From the NCBI GenBank assembly GCA_032027205.1, contig JAVSMN010000001.1, forward strand, positions 1,116,001 to 1,180,000: a stretch of DNA of 64,000 nucleotides, given 5' to 3'. The notes under the pieces were generated by a model. It saw only the letters and a program-made list of their open reading frames with translations. It was not told where the DNA came from and made no database searches. Positions 24,093 to 32,305 of this stretch are shown here, one piece after another. Source of the DNA: Zeimonas sp032027205. Its GTDB lineage: Bacteria; Pseudomonadota; Gammaproteobacteria; Burkholderiales; Burkholderiaceae_E. Positions within the stretch are counted from its first letter, which is position 1. Each line of letters opens with the position of its first letter. Made by a program: the position numbers and the translations under genes.

Positions 24093-24235
24093 GTACCCCG
24101 GCGGACCGCGTACGGAAAGCCCGTCGAAATCGGCGACGACGTCCGGGTCGGCGGCGGCGCGATCGTCCCGCCCGGCGTGCGCATCGGTGCGCGGGCGGTG
24201 ATCGGCGCCGGCAGCGTCGTCACGCGCGACGATCA
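24093..24235 (+). pseudogene. Remnant of a hexapeptide-repeat O-acetyltransferase (Maa/NodL type)
   Basis: Between moaC and the convergent fadJ-like gene, one frame reads YGKPVEIGDDVRVGGGAIVP and continues PGVRIGARAVIGAGSVVTRD. This is the left-handed beta-helix end of maltose/galactoside O-acetyltransferases, with hexapeptide spacing intact. Nothing of the N-terminal two thirds is present, and the frame runs on into the fadJ stop region without the usual C-terminal tail. I read it as a decayed gene fragment. No start codon or ribosome-binding site precedes it, so expression is unlikely. Confidence 0.7.
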
Positions 24236-26353
24236 CCGAGCCGCGTCAGCGAGCCTTGCGCGCTCCCACTCCTCGACCGTCATCCCCTTCGTCACCAACT
24301 CCTCGAGCAGCGGCGCGGGCTCCCAGTGCATCGGGCCGAAACGGTCGCGGTACTTGCGGATTCCGTCGAGCAGCGTCGGCAGGCCGATCGTCTGCGCGTG
24401 GAACATCGGGCCGCCTCGGTAGCGCGGAAAGCCGTAGCCCGCCGTCCAGACGACGTCGATATCGCTCGCGCGGATCGCGACGCCCTCGCCGAGGATGCGG
24501 AAGCCCTCGTTCATCAGCGGATACAGGCAGCGCTCAAGGATCTCCTCGTCGTCGTGCGCGCTCTGCGCGACGCCCAGCGCCTTCGCGCGAGCGCGCAGGA
24601 TCTCGATCGCTTCCGCGTCGTCGATGCGCTTGCGGCCTTCGTAGCGGTAGTAGCCCTTGCCGGTCTTCTGTCCGAGTCGGCCGGCGTCGTGCAGCGCGAA
24701 ATCGGCCTGGTAGTAGGTCGGGTCGGGCGGGTACTTGTCGGCATTCGCGCGGTGCACATTCACGCCGATGTCAACGCCGGCCAGGTCGAACACCGCGAGG
24801 ATGCCCATCGCCATCCCCCAGTTCTCGAGCGCCGAGTCCACCTGCCGCGGCGTTGCGCCTTCGAGCACCATCCGCTCGGCCTCGCGCGCATAGCCTTCCA
24901 TCATCCGGTTGCCGATGAAGCCGTAGCACACGCGTGCGAGCACCGGCGTCTTGCGCAGGCGCTTCGCCAGTTCGAGCGCGGTGCGGATCACCTCGGGGGA
25001 GGTTTCCTTTGTGCGCACGACCTCGAGCAGCGGCATCACGTTGGCCGGCGAAAAGAAGTGCAGCCCGACGACGTCGCCCGGCCGGCTCGTAGCCGCGGCG
25101 ATTTCGTCGACGTCGAGTGTCGAGGTGTTCGTCGCCAGCACGGCGCCGGGTTTCGCGACCCGGTCCAAGGTCGCGAAGATCTTCTGCTTCAACGCGAGGT
25201 CTTCGAACACCGCTTCGATGACGACATCCGCTTCGGCAACCGCCGAGGCATCCAGCGTACCGGTGATCAGCGCGATGCGTTTCGCGCGGGCATCGTCGGT
25301 CAACCGGCCACGCTGAACCATCGAGTCGTAGGTCTTCGCCACATTTGCCATCCCGCGCTCGAGCGCTTCACGGCTGCTGTCGAGCACGGTCACCGGCATG
25401 CCTGCGTTGGCGAATGCGATCGCGATCCCGCCGCCCATCGTGCCGGCGCCGACGATCGCGCCGCGTTCGATCGGCCGCGCCTTCGCCGACGCAGGGATGT
25501 CGGGCACCTTGCGCGTCTCGCGCTCGGCGAAGAATACGTGTACGAGCGCCTTCGACTCGGTCGTCGCCTTGGCTTCGTCCACGAGTTTCGTCTCGTAGAC
25601 GAGCCCCTCGTCGAGCGGCAGGCGCGCCGCCGCGCGAATCGCCTCGATCGCCGTGTGCGCGGCGCGCCGGTTGCGGTATTGCGTGTTCGCCTGCTCGACG
25701 AAGCGCGCGATGATCTCGTCGGTGGCGCTCGCCGGGTCGACCGTCAGTTGCCCGGTCCTGCGCGGCGCGGTGCCGCTATCGGCGAGCGAGCACGCGTAGT
25801 CGATCGCGCCGGCGAGCAGGTCCGACTCGATCACACGATCGAGGAAGCCGTAGCGCTGTGCAGTCTCGGTGTCGACCGGTTTCGCCGACAGCACCATGTC
25901 GAGCGTGCGTTCGACGCCGATCAACCGCGGCAAGCGCTGCGTGCCGCCGGCGCCGGGAATGATGCCCAGCGTGACTTCCGGCAGGGCGAAGCGGGTTCCG
26001 GGCGATGCCACGCGATAGTGGCAGGCGAGCGCGATCTCCAGGCCGCCGCCCATCACGGTGCCGTGCATCGCCGCGACCACCGGGTAGGGCAGGTTCTCGA
26101 TCGCGTTGAACAGCGCCCGGTATTCGGCTTCCTTCGGCGGCCCGGAGAACTCGCCGATGTCGGCGCCCGAGAAGAACGTGCTGCCGTCGCAGGCGAGCAC
26201 GGCAGCGCGCACGTCGTCGCGCGCCTGCAGTTGCGTGAGCGCATCGAACAGCGCCGCGCGCACTTTCGCGTCGATGGTGTTCACCGGCGGGTTATTCACG
26301 CGGATCGCGGCGACGCCAGCGGCCACCTCGACACGCACGATCGAATTGCTCAT
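24233..26353 (-). CDS. Bifunctional enoyl-CoA hydratase / 3-hydroxyacyl-CoA dehydrogenase (FadB/FadJ type)
   Basis: A 706-residue fusion. Residues 1-190 are a crotonase domain with the oxyanion-hole regions FFSGADIGEFSG and MGGGLEIALACHYRVA and the Glu-containing LPEVTLGIIPGAGG. Residues from about 290 form an NAD-binding 3-hydroxyacyl-CoA dehydrogenase domain with IVGAGTMGGGIAIAFANAGM, followed by LHFFSPANVMPLLEVV with the catalytic His and two C-terminal helical domains. It hydrates and oxidises acyl-CoA in beta-oxidation or a related catabolic route. No thiolase gene is adjacent, so the pathway is uncertain. GGAGAAAG precedes the ATG at 26353. Its stop abuts the acetyltransferase remnant. 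Confidence 0.92.
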   Translation of the reverse strand: MSNSIVRVEVAAGVAAIRVNNPPVNTIDAKVRAALFDALTQLQARDDVRAAVLACDGSTFFSGADIGEFSGPPKEAEYRALFNAIENLPYPVVAAMHGTVMGGGLEIALACHYRVASPGTRFALPEVTLGIIPGAGGTQRLPRLIGVERTLDMVLSAKPVDTETAQRYGFLDRVIESDLLAGAIDYACSLADSGTAPRRTGQLTVDPASATDEIIARFVEQANTQYRNRRAAHTAIEAIRAAARLPLDEGLVYETKLVDEAKATTESKALVHVFFAERETRKVPDIPASAKARPIERGAIVGAGTMGGGIAIAFANAGMPVTVLDSSREALERGMANVAKTYDSMVQRGRLTDDARAKRIALITGTLDASAVAEADVVIEAVFEDLALKQKIFATLDRVAKPGAVLATNTSTLDVDEIAAATSRPGDVVGLHFFSPANVMPLLEVVRTKETSPEVIRTALELAKRLRKTPVLARVCYGFIGNRMMEGYAREAERMVLEGATPRQVDSALENWGMAMGILAVFDLAGVDIGVNVHRANADKYPPDPTYYQADFALHDAGRLGQKTGKGYYRYEGRKRIDDAEAIEILRARAKALGVAQSAHDDEEILERCLYPLMNEGFRILGEGVAIRASDIDVVWTAGYGFPRYRGGPMFHAQTIGLPTLLDGIRKYRDRFGPMHWEPAPLLEELVTKGMTVEEWERARLADAAR

Positions 26354-26398
26354 CCGCTTTCTCCTCGCCCGCAGGCGGCTCTGCCGTTGCGAAAATCA

Positions 26399-26413
26399 GT
26401 TACAAATCATAAC
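26399..26413. promoter_or_regulatory. Candidate operator: inverted repeat GTTA-N7-TAAC
   Basis: In the 160-base gap between the divergent beta-oxidation gene and an unknown membrane-protein gene, GTTACAAATCATAAC is an imperfect palindrome in an AT-rich patch. It overlaps a minus-strand TATGAT that could serve as the -10 of the beta-oxidation gene. A repressor of the TetR or GntR type commonly binds such sites near fatty-acid genes; the factor here is unknown. Confidence 0.35.
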
Positions 26414-26513
26414 CGATCCACGACCGATCGACAGCCGACGGCAGATGCGGGTTTCGCCGGCGCACCCCGATGCGCGGACTATCCTGACCTGCCATTCGCA
26501 CCCCTCGCGCCTC

Positions 26514-27161
26514 ATGTCCGACCCCGACGTCGCCAGCACCGTCGACACCCTCTGGCTCCTCGCCCTTGCCTTCGCGGTCGTCGGCCTCGCCGCGATCCTC
26601 GCCGGTCTCGGCGCACTCGCGCGCCTGCGCCTCGGCCGCTTCGCCCTGCGCAGCCTGCCCGGCGCGCTGCTGCTGGCCATCGGCGTGCTGTGCGGGGCGC
26701 TCGCCGGCGGCCTGCACGGCTATCGTGCGCTTACGCACGAGGAGGCGATCGCGCAGATCACCGTCGAGCCGATCGGCGAGCAGCGCTTCGAGGCGCTCTT
26801 CCGCTTCGCCGACGGCCGGCAGGCACGCTACGAGCTCGCCGGCGACGAGATCCAGGTCGACGCGCGCATCCTGAAGTGGAAGCCCTTCGCCAATCTCATC
26901 GGGCTGCACACGCTGTGGACGCTCGATCGCGTCGCGGGCCGATATCGGTCGCTCGACGACGAACGCAGCCATCCGCGCACGGTCCATCCGCTGCAGGGCG
27001 ACCCGCTGGTCGACCTGTTTGCGTTGCGTCGCCGCTTCGCGTCGCTCGCGCCGTTGTACGACGCCGAATACGGCTCGGCGAGTTTCGTGCCGGCCGACAC
27101 CGCGGCACGCTACGAGTTGCGCGTATCGACCACCGGCTTGCTGATCCGGCCGCTGGCCTGA
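26514..27161 (+). CDS. Conserved-type membrane protein of unknown function
   Basis: A 215-residue protein with two N-terminal hydrophobic segments (WLLALAFAVVGLAAILAGLG at about 14-33 and LPGALLLAIGVLCGALAGGL at about 48-67). A soluble domain of mixed charge follows, with WKPFANLIGLHTLWTLDRVAG in its middle, and the chain ends in a beta-like stretch. I do not recognise the family with confidence; similar betaproteobacterial proteins are sometimes labelled cation or multidrug transporter, for which I see no evidence. The ATG at 26514 places the first helix at the N-terminus; the longer frame upstream lies antisense to the beta-oxidation gene. It is followed 72 bases later by a secreted protease gene. 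Confidence 0.75.
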   Translation: MSDPDVASTVDTLWLLALAFAVVGLAAILAGLGALARLRLGRFALRSLPGALLLAIGVLCGALAGGLHGYRALTHEEAIAQITVEPIGEQRFEALFRFADGRQARYELAGDEIQVDARILKWKPFANLIGLHTLWTLDRVAGRYRSLDDERSHPRTVHPLQGDPLVDLFALRRRFASLAPLYDAEYGSASFVPADTAARYELRVSTTGLLIRPLA

Positions 27162-27233
27162 ACCGGCTGCACAAAGTCACTACTCGGGTCGGGAAACGGC
27201 GCGATGATCGGCGCGCTCGCTTACAGTGCGACG

Positions 27234-28052
27234 ATGAAACAGACGATCGCCATTGCCTTGTCGCTCGCCGTCGCTGCAGCGACGGCGCCGCACGCCGCCG
27301 CCCAGGGCCTGCCCGAGGCACCCACGCCGGTGCCCGGGTCGCTGCTCGACCGAGGCGGCAGCCTGCCCGCGCCGATCCCCGCGCCGCGTTCCGGGCAGCC
27401 GGACAACCGCGCCGACAAGCCGACGAAGCGCATGCATGTGTCCAGCGGCAGCGGCTTCTACGTGGCCAACGACGGCTACCTCGTCACCAACCATCACGTC
27501 GTCGAAGGCTGCACGCGGCTGGCGCGCGGCGACGGCACGCCGCTCGAACTGGTGGCGGCCGACGCGAAGAACGATCTCGCGCTGCTCAAGGGCCCGCCAG
27601 TTGCCGACTCGGCGCCGTTACGCGTGGCCCCCGACGCGATGCAGGGCGAACCGGTGCTCACCTATGGCTATCCGTTGCAGGGCGTGCTGTCGTCGTCCGG
27701 GCAACTGGGCGCCGGCATGGTCTCGGCGCTGGCCGGCCTGCGCGATCATCCCGGACACCTGCAAATCGACGTGCCGGTGCAGCCTGGCAACAGCGGCGGT
27801 CCGCTGCTCGATCGGCGCGGGCTGGTCGTCGGCGTCGTCGTCGCCAAGCTCAATGCATTGCGCGTCGCGCAGATGACCGGCGACATCCCGCAGAACATCA
27901 ACTTCGCGGTGAAGCTCGCGCCGCTGAAGGCGCTGCTCGACGACAACGGCGTTCGGTACACCGGCGGCGGCGCGCACGCGACGGCGCTCGAGAACGAACA
28001 GATCGCATTGCGCGCACGGTCGTTCACTACGCCGGTGTTTTGCGGGAGATGA
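27234..28052 (+). CDS. Exported trypsin-like serine protease (S1C, HtrA-like, no PDZ)
   Basis: A 272-residue protein with a signal peptide (MKQTIAIALSLAVAAATAPH, then AAAQ) and a Pro-rich linker. The chymotrypsin-fold domain has a complete triad: His88 in LVTNHHVVEG, Asp114 in AKNDLALLK and Ser187 in QPGNSGGPLL. HtrA relatives degrade misfolded periplasmic proteins; this one lacks a PDZ domain and ends soon after the protease fold. The ATG at 27234 is chosen because it gives the signal peptide; another ATG 30 bases upstream in the same frame would spoil it. Its 3' end converges with mgtE. Confidence 0.87.
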   Translation: MKQTIAIALSLAVAAATAPHAAAQGLPEAPTPVPGSLLDRGGSLPAPIPAPRSGQPDNRADKPTKRMHVSSGSGFYVANDGYLVTNHHVVEGCTRLARGDGTPLELVAADAKNDLALLKGPPVADSAPLRVAPDAMQGEPVLTYGYPLQGVLSSSGQLGAGMVSALAGLRDHPGHLQIDVPVQPGNSGGPLLDRRGLVVGVVVAKLNALRVAQMTGDIPQNINFAVKLAPLKALLDDNGVRYTGGGAHATALENEQIALRARSFTTPVFCGR

Positions 28053-28084
28053 AGGGTAGAGGGTAAAGGGTGAAGGGAAACGCT

Positions 28085-29608
28085 TCAGCGGAAGAGCAGG
28101 GTCGCGAGGCCCAGGAAAATCAGAAAGCCCATGCTGTCGGTGCTGAAGGTGAGCAGCACCGACGAGCCTAGCGCGGGGTCGCGGCCGAGGCGCTCGAGCG
28201 TGAGCGGCACGACGAGCGCGATCAGCGCGCCCACCAGCAGGTTCAGCAGCATCGCCAGTGTCATCGTCATGCCGAGCAGGACGCCCCACGGCGTGTCGCG
28301 ATACAGCAGCCACGCGGCCAGGCCGGCGATGCCGCCCCAGACGAGGCCGTTCAGCGCGGCGATCGCCAGCTCCTTGCCGAGCAGGCGGCGCGCGTTGCCG
28401 GCGTTCACCTGGCCGAGCGCGATCGAGCGGATGATCAGCGTCATCGTCTGGTTGCCCGAGTTGCCGGCGATGCCGGCGACGATCGGCATCAACGTTGCAA
28501 GCGCGACCACGCGCTCGATCGTTCCCTCGAAGGCGTCGATGACGCGCGAGGCGATGAACGCGGTGCACAGATTCAACGCCAGCCACAGCCAGCGGTTGCG
28601 TGCCGACGCCCACACGCTGGAGAAGAGATCCTCCTCCTCGCGCAGGCCGGCCTTGGCGAGCATCTCCGACTCGGCTTCCTCGCGGATCAGGTCGAGCACC
28701 TCGGCCACCGTCACGCGACCGATCACGCGATTGGCCGGGTCGACGACCGGTGCCGAGACGAGGTCGTAGCGCTCGAAGGCCTGGGCGGCGTCGGCCGCGT
28801 CGTCGAGCGTCTGCAGCGTGAGCACATCGCGCTGCATAACGTCCTCGACCTGCACCTCGGGCTGGTTGATCAGCAGCCGATCGAGCGGCAGCGACCCCTG
28901 CAACTCGCCGCGCTCGTCGATGACGTAGACCTGGTCCGTATGGTCGGGCAACTCGTCGAGCCGGCGCAGCTCGCGCAGCACCATCTCGAGCGTGTACTCG
29001 CGGCGCACGGTGATCGCCTCGAAGTCCATCAGCTCGCCCACCGAGCCTTCCGGGAAGGACATCGACGCGCGCAGCTGCTCGCGCTCCTGCTGCGAGAGGC
29101 CGCGCCGCACCTCGTCGACGACTTCGCGCGGCAGGTCCGGCGCGAGTTCGGCGATCTCGTCGGCGTCGAGCGTCTCGACCGCCTCGACCAGCTCGGCGCG
29201 ATCCATCGAGCGGATCAGCGTCTCGCGCACCGAGTCGGAGACCTCGAGCAGGATCTCGCCGTCCTTGTCGGACTGCACGAGATCCCAGACCAGCATTCGA
29301 TCGTCGGGCGGCAGCGCCTCGAGGATGTACGCGATGTCCGCCGGGTGCAGTCGCTGGATTCGCGCGCCCAGGTCGTGCAGGTATTGCTGGTCGATCGGCG
29401 CGTCGACCGGCCCCGGGTGGCCGTCGTCCTCGTCGCCGCGCTCGCGCTCGGCCGCCTCGACGATCAGGTTGTGCTGTCGCAGCAGATCCTGCACCGCGGC
29501 GAGCGCGCGCGAAGCTTCCTCCGGGTCGCGCGGCTGCGCGGCTCCGCGGGTCGCTTCGGGTCGATCGACGGCGGCTTCGGAAGCCTGGTCGAGCTCGTGC
29601 TCGGGCAT
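28085..29608 (-). CDS. mgtE: Magnesium transporter MgtE
   Basis: A 507-residue Mg2+ channel. The N-terminal MgtE helical domain (about residues 90-195) includes LHPADIAYILEALPPDDR and LDADEIAELAPDLPREVV. Two CBS domains follow (about 200-320), with a linker helix. The five-helix pore domain (about 350-507) carries LMPIVAGIAGNSGNQTMTLI, the family pore signature. CBS domains close the pore at high cytosolic Mg2+. The ATG at 29608 lies only 10 bases after mtgA, so it is last in the operon mpl to mgtE or a sub-unit of it. An Ala/Arg-rich tail of 85 residues precedes the conserved region. Confidence 0.94.
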   Translation of the reverse strand: MPEHELDQASEAAVDRPEATRGAAQPRDPEEASRALAAVQDLLRQHNLIVEAAERERGDEDDGHPGPVDAPIDQQYLHDLGARIQRLHPADIAYILEALPPDDRMLVWDLVQSDKDGEILLEVSDSVRETLIRSMDRAELVEAVETLDADEIAELAPDLPREVVDEVRRGLSQQEREQLRASMSFPEGSVGELMDFEAITVRREYTLEMVLRELRRLDELPDHTDQVYVIDERGELQGSLPLDRLLINQPEVQVEDVMQRDVLTLQTLDDAADAAQAFERYDLVSAPVVDPANRVIGRVTVAEVLDLIREEAESEMLAKAGLREEEDLFSSVWASARNRWLWLALNLCTAFIASRVIDAFEGTIERVVALATLMPIVAGIAGNSGNQTMTLIIRSIALGQVNAGNARRLLGKELAIAALNGLVWGGIAGLAAWLLYRDTPWGVLLGMTMTLAMLLNLLVGALIALVVPLTLERLGRDPALGSSVLLTFSTDSMGFLIFLGLATLLFR

Positions 29609-29618
29609 CGCTGCGATT

Positions 29619-30347
29619 TCAGGGGGGATCGACCGCGCCCATCCAGCGGGCGACGATCGCGGCGCGCCGGGCCAGCGCGGGCGACTCGGGGTGCGCGTCA
29701 TAGTAGCGCGGCCGGGGCAGCATCGCCGCCATGCGAGCGGCCTGCCAGGCATCGAGTTGTGCGGCCGAGACGCCGTAATGGTGCCGCGCTCCCGCCTCGG
29801 CGCCAAAGACCCCGACGCCCCACTCGGCCACGTTCAGGTACAGCTCGAGGATGCGCTGCTTCGTCATCACCGTCTCGATCATGTAGGCGATGACCAGTTC
29901 CTGCCCCTTGCGCAGATAGCTGCGCTCACCCGACAGGAACAGGTTCTTCGCCAGCTGCATCGTGATCGTCGAGCCGCCGAGCACCACGCGCCCCCTGCGA
30001 AGATTTCGCTCGCGCGCGCGTTCGATGGCGTCCCAATCGACGCCGTCGTGATCGGAGAAGTTGGCGTCCTCGGAGGCGATCACCGCGCGCTTGAGGTTCG
30101 GCGAGATCCGCTGGTAGTCGACCCAGCGGTGGCGCAACTCGCGCTTCGGGTCCGACTCGCGCAGCCGGGCGAGCTCGCTGCGCATGAAGCGCGTCGAAGC
30201 GGGATCGAAGCGGCTCCACCACAACACGTGCGCGAAGTACCACAGCTGCAGCGCGAGAACCGCACTTGCTAGGAGCGCCGCGCCCCACCCGACCGTGCGC
30301 AGCACGCGCCGCCGGCTCGCGGCGCGCGCACCGGCCTTGCGCTTCAT
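29619..30347 (-). CDS. mtgA: Monofunctional biosynthetic peptidoglycan transglycosylase
   Basis: A 242-residue glycosyltransferase family 51 protein anchored by one N-terminal helix (about residues 17-40). It polymerises lipid II into glycan strands. Motifs are VIASEDANFSDHDG with the catalytic Glu93, GGSTITMQLAKNLFLS, RKGQELVIAYMIE and ILELYLNVAEWGVGVFG. No transpeptidase domain follows, which separates it from bifunctional class A PBPs. The ATG at 30347 overlaps the aroE stop; the longer frame upstream is inside aroE. Confidence 0.94.
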   Translation of the reverse strand: MKRKAGARAASRRRVLRTVGWGAALLASAVLALQLWYFAHVLWWSRFDPASTRFMRSELARLRESDPKRELRHRWVDYQRISPNLKRAVIASEDANFSDHDGVDWDAIERARERNLRRGRVVLGGSTITMQLAKNLFLSGERSYLRKGQELVIAYMIETVMTKQRILELYLNVAEWGVGVFGAEAGARHHYGVSAAQLDAWQAARMAAMLPRPRYYDAHPESPALARRAAIVARWMGAVDPP

Positions 30348-31207
30348 CGCGACGGCGATGACGACGACGCGGACGTGCCGTGCAGCGCTTCGCGCAGCGT
30401 GCGGTACACCGGATCGGTCTGCGGTCGAACGCCGTGCCAGTCGAGGAACGACTCGGCCGCCTGCTCGACGAGCATGCCGAGTCCGTCGCAGGCATCGGGG
30501 CAACCGGCGCCACGCGCCTGCCGTACGAAGGCCGTCGGCGTGGCCGCGTAGAAGAGATCGTAGGCGAGCGAGGCCGCCGCGAACACCTCGTCCACGATCG
30601 GCACGCGCTCGTCGCGCAGTCCGCTGCCGCTCGCCTCGACGATCAGGTCGAAGCCCGGCTCGACCGCATCGAGCGCGACGAAGACGGGATGCACGACGCG
30701 CGCGGCGAACTTCTCGACGAGCCGTTCGGCGTTGGCGGGGCTGCGGTTGGAGACGACGAGACGGGCGACGCCCGCATCGAGCAACGGCCCGACGACGCCG
30801 CGCGCGGCGCCCCCGGCGCCGAGCAGCAGCACCGAGCGTCCCTCGAGCGGAAAGCCGTTCCGTTCACACAGATCGCGCACCAGCCCGGCTCCGTCGGTGT
30901 TGTCGCCCCAGGCGCCATCGCCCTCGCCCGCCTCGAAGCGCAGCGTATTCACCGCACCCGCTTCGGTTGCGCGCGCGCTGTGCCGCGCGGCCCACGCGAA
31001 GGCGTCGAGCTTGAAGGGCAAGGTCACGTTCAAGCCGCTGCCGCCTTCGTCGCGAAAGCGCTCGACCGCCTCGACGAATCCGTCCAGCGGCGCGAGGATG
31101 CGACCGTATTCGAGGTCGATGCCCATCTGGCGCGCGAACTGCGCGTGGATCGCCGGCGAGCGACTGTGCTCGACCGGATTGCCGATGACGGCGTAACGGA
31201 GGCTCAT
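30344..31207 (-). CDS. aroE: Shikimate dehydrogenase (NADP+)
   Basis: A 287-residue enzyme reducing 3-dehydroshikimate to shikimate. The substrate-binding domain begins YAVIGNPVEHSRSPAIH and contains NVTLPFK with catalytic Lys66 and the paired Asp in GDNTDGAGLV. The nucleotide-binding domain has LLLGAGGAARGV and SNRSPANAERL, the latter typical of NADP specificity. Its start lies 36 bases downstream of the tonB-like gene; its stop overlaps the mtgA start. The C-terminal Ser-rich tail is non-conserved. Confidence 0.95.
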   Translation of the reverse strand: MSLRYAVIGNPVEHSRSPAIHAQFARQMGIDLEYGRILAPLDGFVEAVERFRDEGGSGLNVTLPFKLDAFAWAARHSARATEAGAVNTLRFEAGEGDGAWGDNTDGAGLVRDLCERNGFPLEGRSVLLLGAGGAARGVVGPLLDAGVARLVVSNRSPANAERLVEKFAARVVHPVFVALDAVEPGFDLIVEASGSGLRDERVPIVDEVFAAASLAYDLFYAATPTAFVRQARGAGCPDACDGLGMLVEQAAESFLDWHGVRPQTDPVYRTLREALHGTSASSSSPSR

Positions 31208-31243
31208 CTTCGATTCGGCAGGCTCATCTTCGCTTCCGCAGTC

Positions 31244-32305
31244 TCACCGCTGCTTCGCTTCGCGCGTCGGCGCGGCGGTGCGCGAGCGCTCGCGCTGTGC
31301 CGCCGGCTTGCTCTTGCGCTCGGGCGCCGCGCGCGAGGCTTTCCCCTGCTTGCCTTTCGTCGCAGCTTCGTCGGCCTCGGCCGGCTCGGGTTCATCGAGC
31401 GCGCCGGCCTGCAGCGCCGCGGTCTCGAGCACGTCGTTGGTGAAGTTCCAGGTGCGCACGATCTGCAGGATGTCGCCGTCGCGCGCCATCTCCGGCGTGA
31501 ACCGCTCGTACGGGGCGCCTGCGTGGACGATGTCGCGCACCGCCCGGTTGAGCACGTCGTGCTTCGACTTGCGATTGACGATGACGTCGACGACGTTGCC
31601 GTTGCGATCGATTTCCACGGTGATGATCAACGCCCCGTAGACGCGCCCGCGCGCCTGGCGCGGATAGCGCTCGGTGCCGAGCCGCTCGATGCGCTGGGCC
31701 CAGTCGTCGACGTAGCGCGCGTAGCTCACGCCGGTGGCGTTCACGCCGTAGGTGAGCCGCTTCGGTCGCTTGTTGTAGTCGGAAACCTGCCGGTCGATCT
31801 GCGCCTGCAGGCGGGCGATCGCCGCGTCGGTGTCTTCGGCGTCGCGCCCCGGCTCGACGATCGGCGACGGCTCGACCGGTTGCTCCGGCTCCAGGTACGA
31901 CTGCGGCCCGCGCGCAAGCGCGAGCAACTGGCGCTGCTGCGCCTCGAGCTCGGCCACGCGACGGCGCTGCAACGCGACCGCGTCGCCGTCCTGCACCGTC
32001 GCCTGCGCCGGCAGCGGCGAACGCGCACGGCCCTGCTCGTGCTCGCCGCCGCCGACAAGGTTTTCCTGCGCCAGCAGTTCGGGCTTCAGCGGACGTGCAT
32101 CGGTCTTCGCATTGACCAGCACCACTTCGAGTTGCGGATCGATCGGCGCGAACGACAGCGGCGCCGGCGGCGCGAAGCGCAGCGCCAGCGCGAAGGCGTG
32201 CAGCACGATCGAGGCGCCGATCGCGAACGCGAGCGGATCGCGCCGCCACAGCGCGGCGAGCCTGCCGCCCTGCACCGACTCGAAGCTGCGTGCCAGGCGC
32301 TTCAT
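31244..32305 (-). CDS. TonB family protein
   Basis: A 353-residue protein with one transmembrane helix at about residues 27-44 (AFAIGASIVLHAFALALRF), a long periplasmic spacer with a coiled-coil-like stretch (VALQRRRVAELEAQQRQLLA), and a C-terminal TonB domain from about residue 215. That domain contains YPRQARGRVYGALIITVEID and RNGNVVDVIVNRKS. The last 45 residues are Lys/Arg/Ala-rich, which is unusual. TonB links proton motive force to outer-membrane receptors. No exbB or exbD is adjacent, so it may serve a receptor-independent role or use ExbBD coded elsewhere. The start overlaps the stop of the RNase II-like gene. Confidence 0.85.
   Translation of the reverse strand: MKRLARSFESVQGGRLAALWRRDPLAFAIGASIVLHAFALALRFAPPAPLSFAPIDPQLEVVLVNAKTDARPLKPELLAQENLVGGGEHEQGRARSPLPAQATVQDGDAVALQRRRVAELEAQQRQLLALARGPQSYLEPEQPVEPSPIVEPGRDAEDTDAAIARLQAQIDRQVSDYNKRPKRLTYGVNATGVSYARYVDDWAQRIERLGTERYPRQARGRVYGALIITVEIDRNGNVVDVIVNRKSKHDVLNRAVRDIVHAGAPYERFTPEMARDGDILQIVRTWNFTNDVLETAALQAGALDEPEPAEADEAATKGKQGKASRAAPERKSKPAAQRERSRTAAPTREAKQR

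Noticed and set aside
24326..28066. A 1,246-codon plus-strand frame opposite the beta-oxidation gene
   Set aside because: Shadow of the minus-strand FadB/FadJ-like gene and two plus-strand genes; composition not protein-like.
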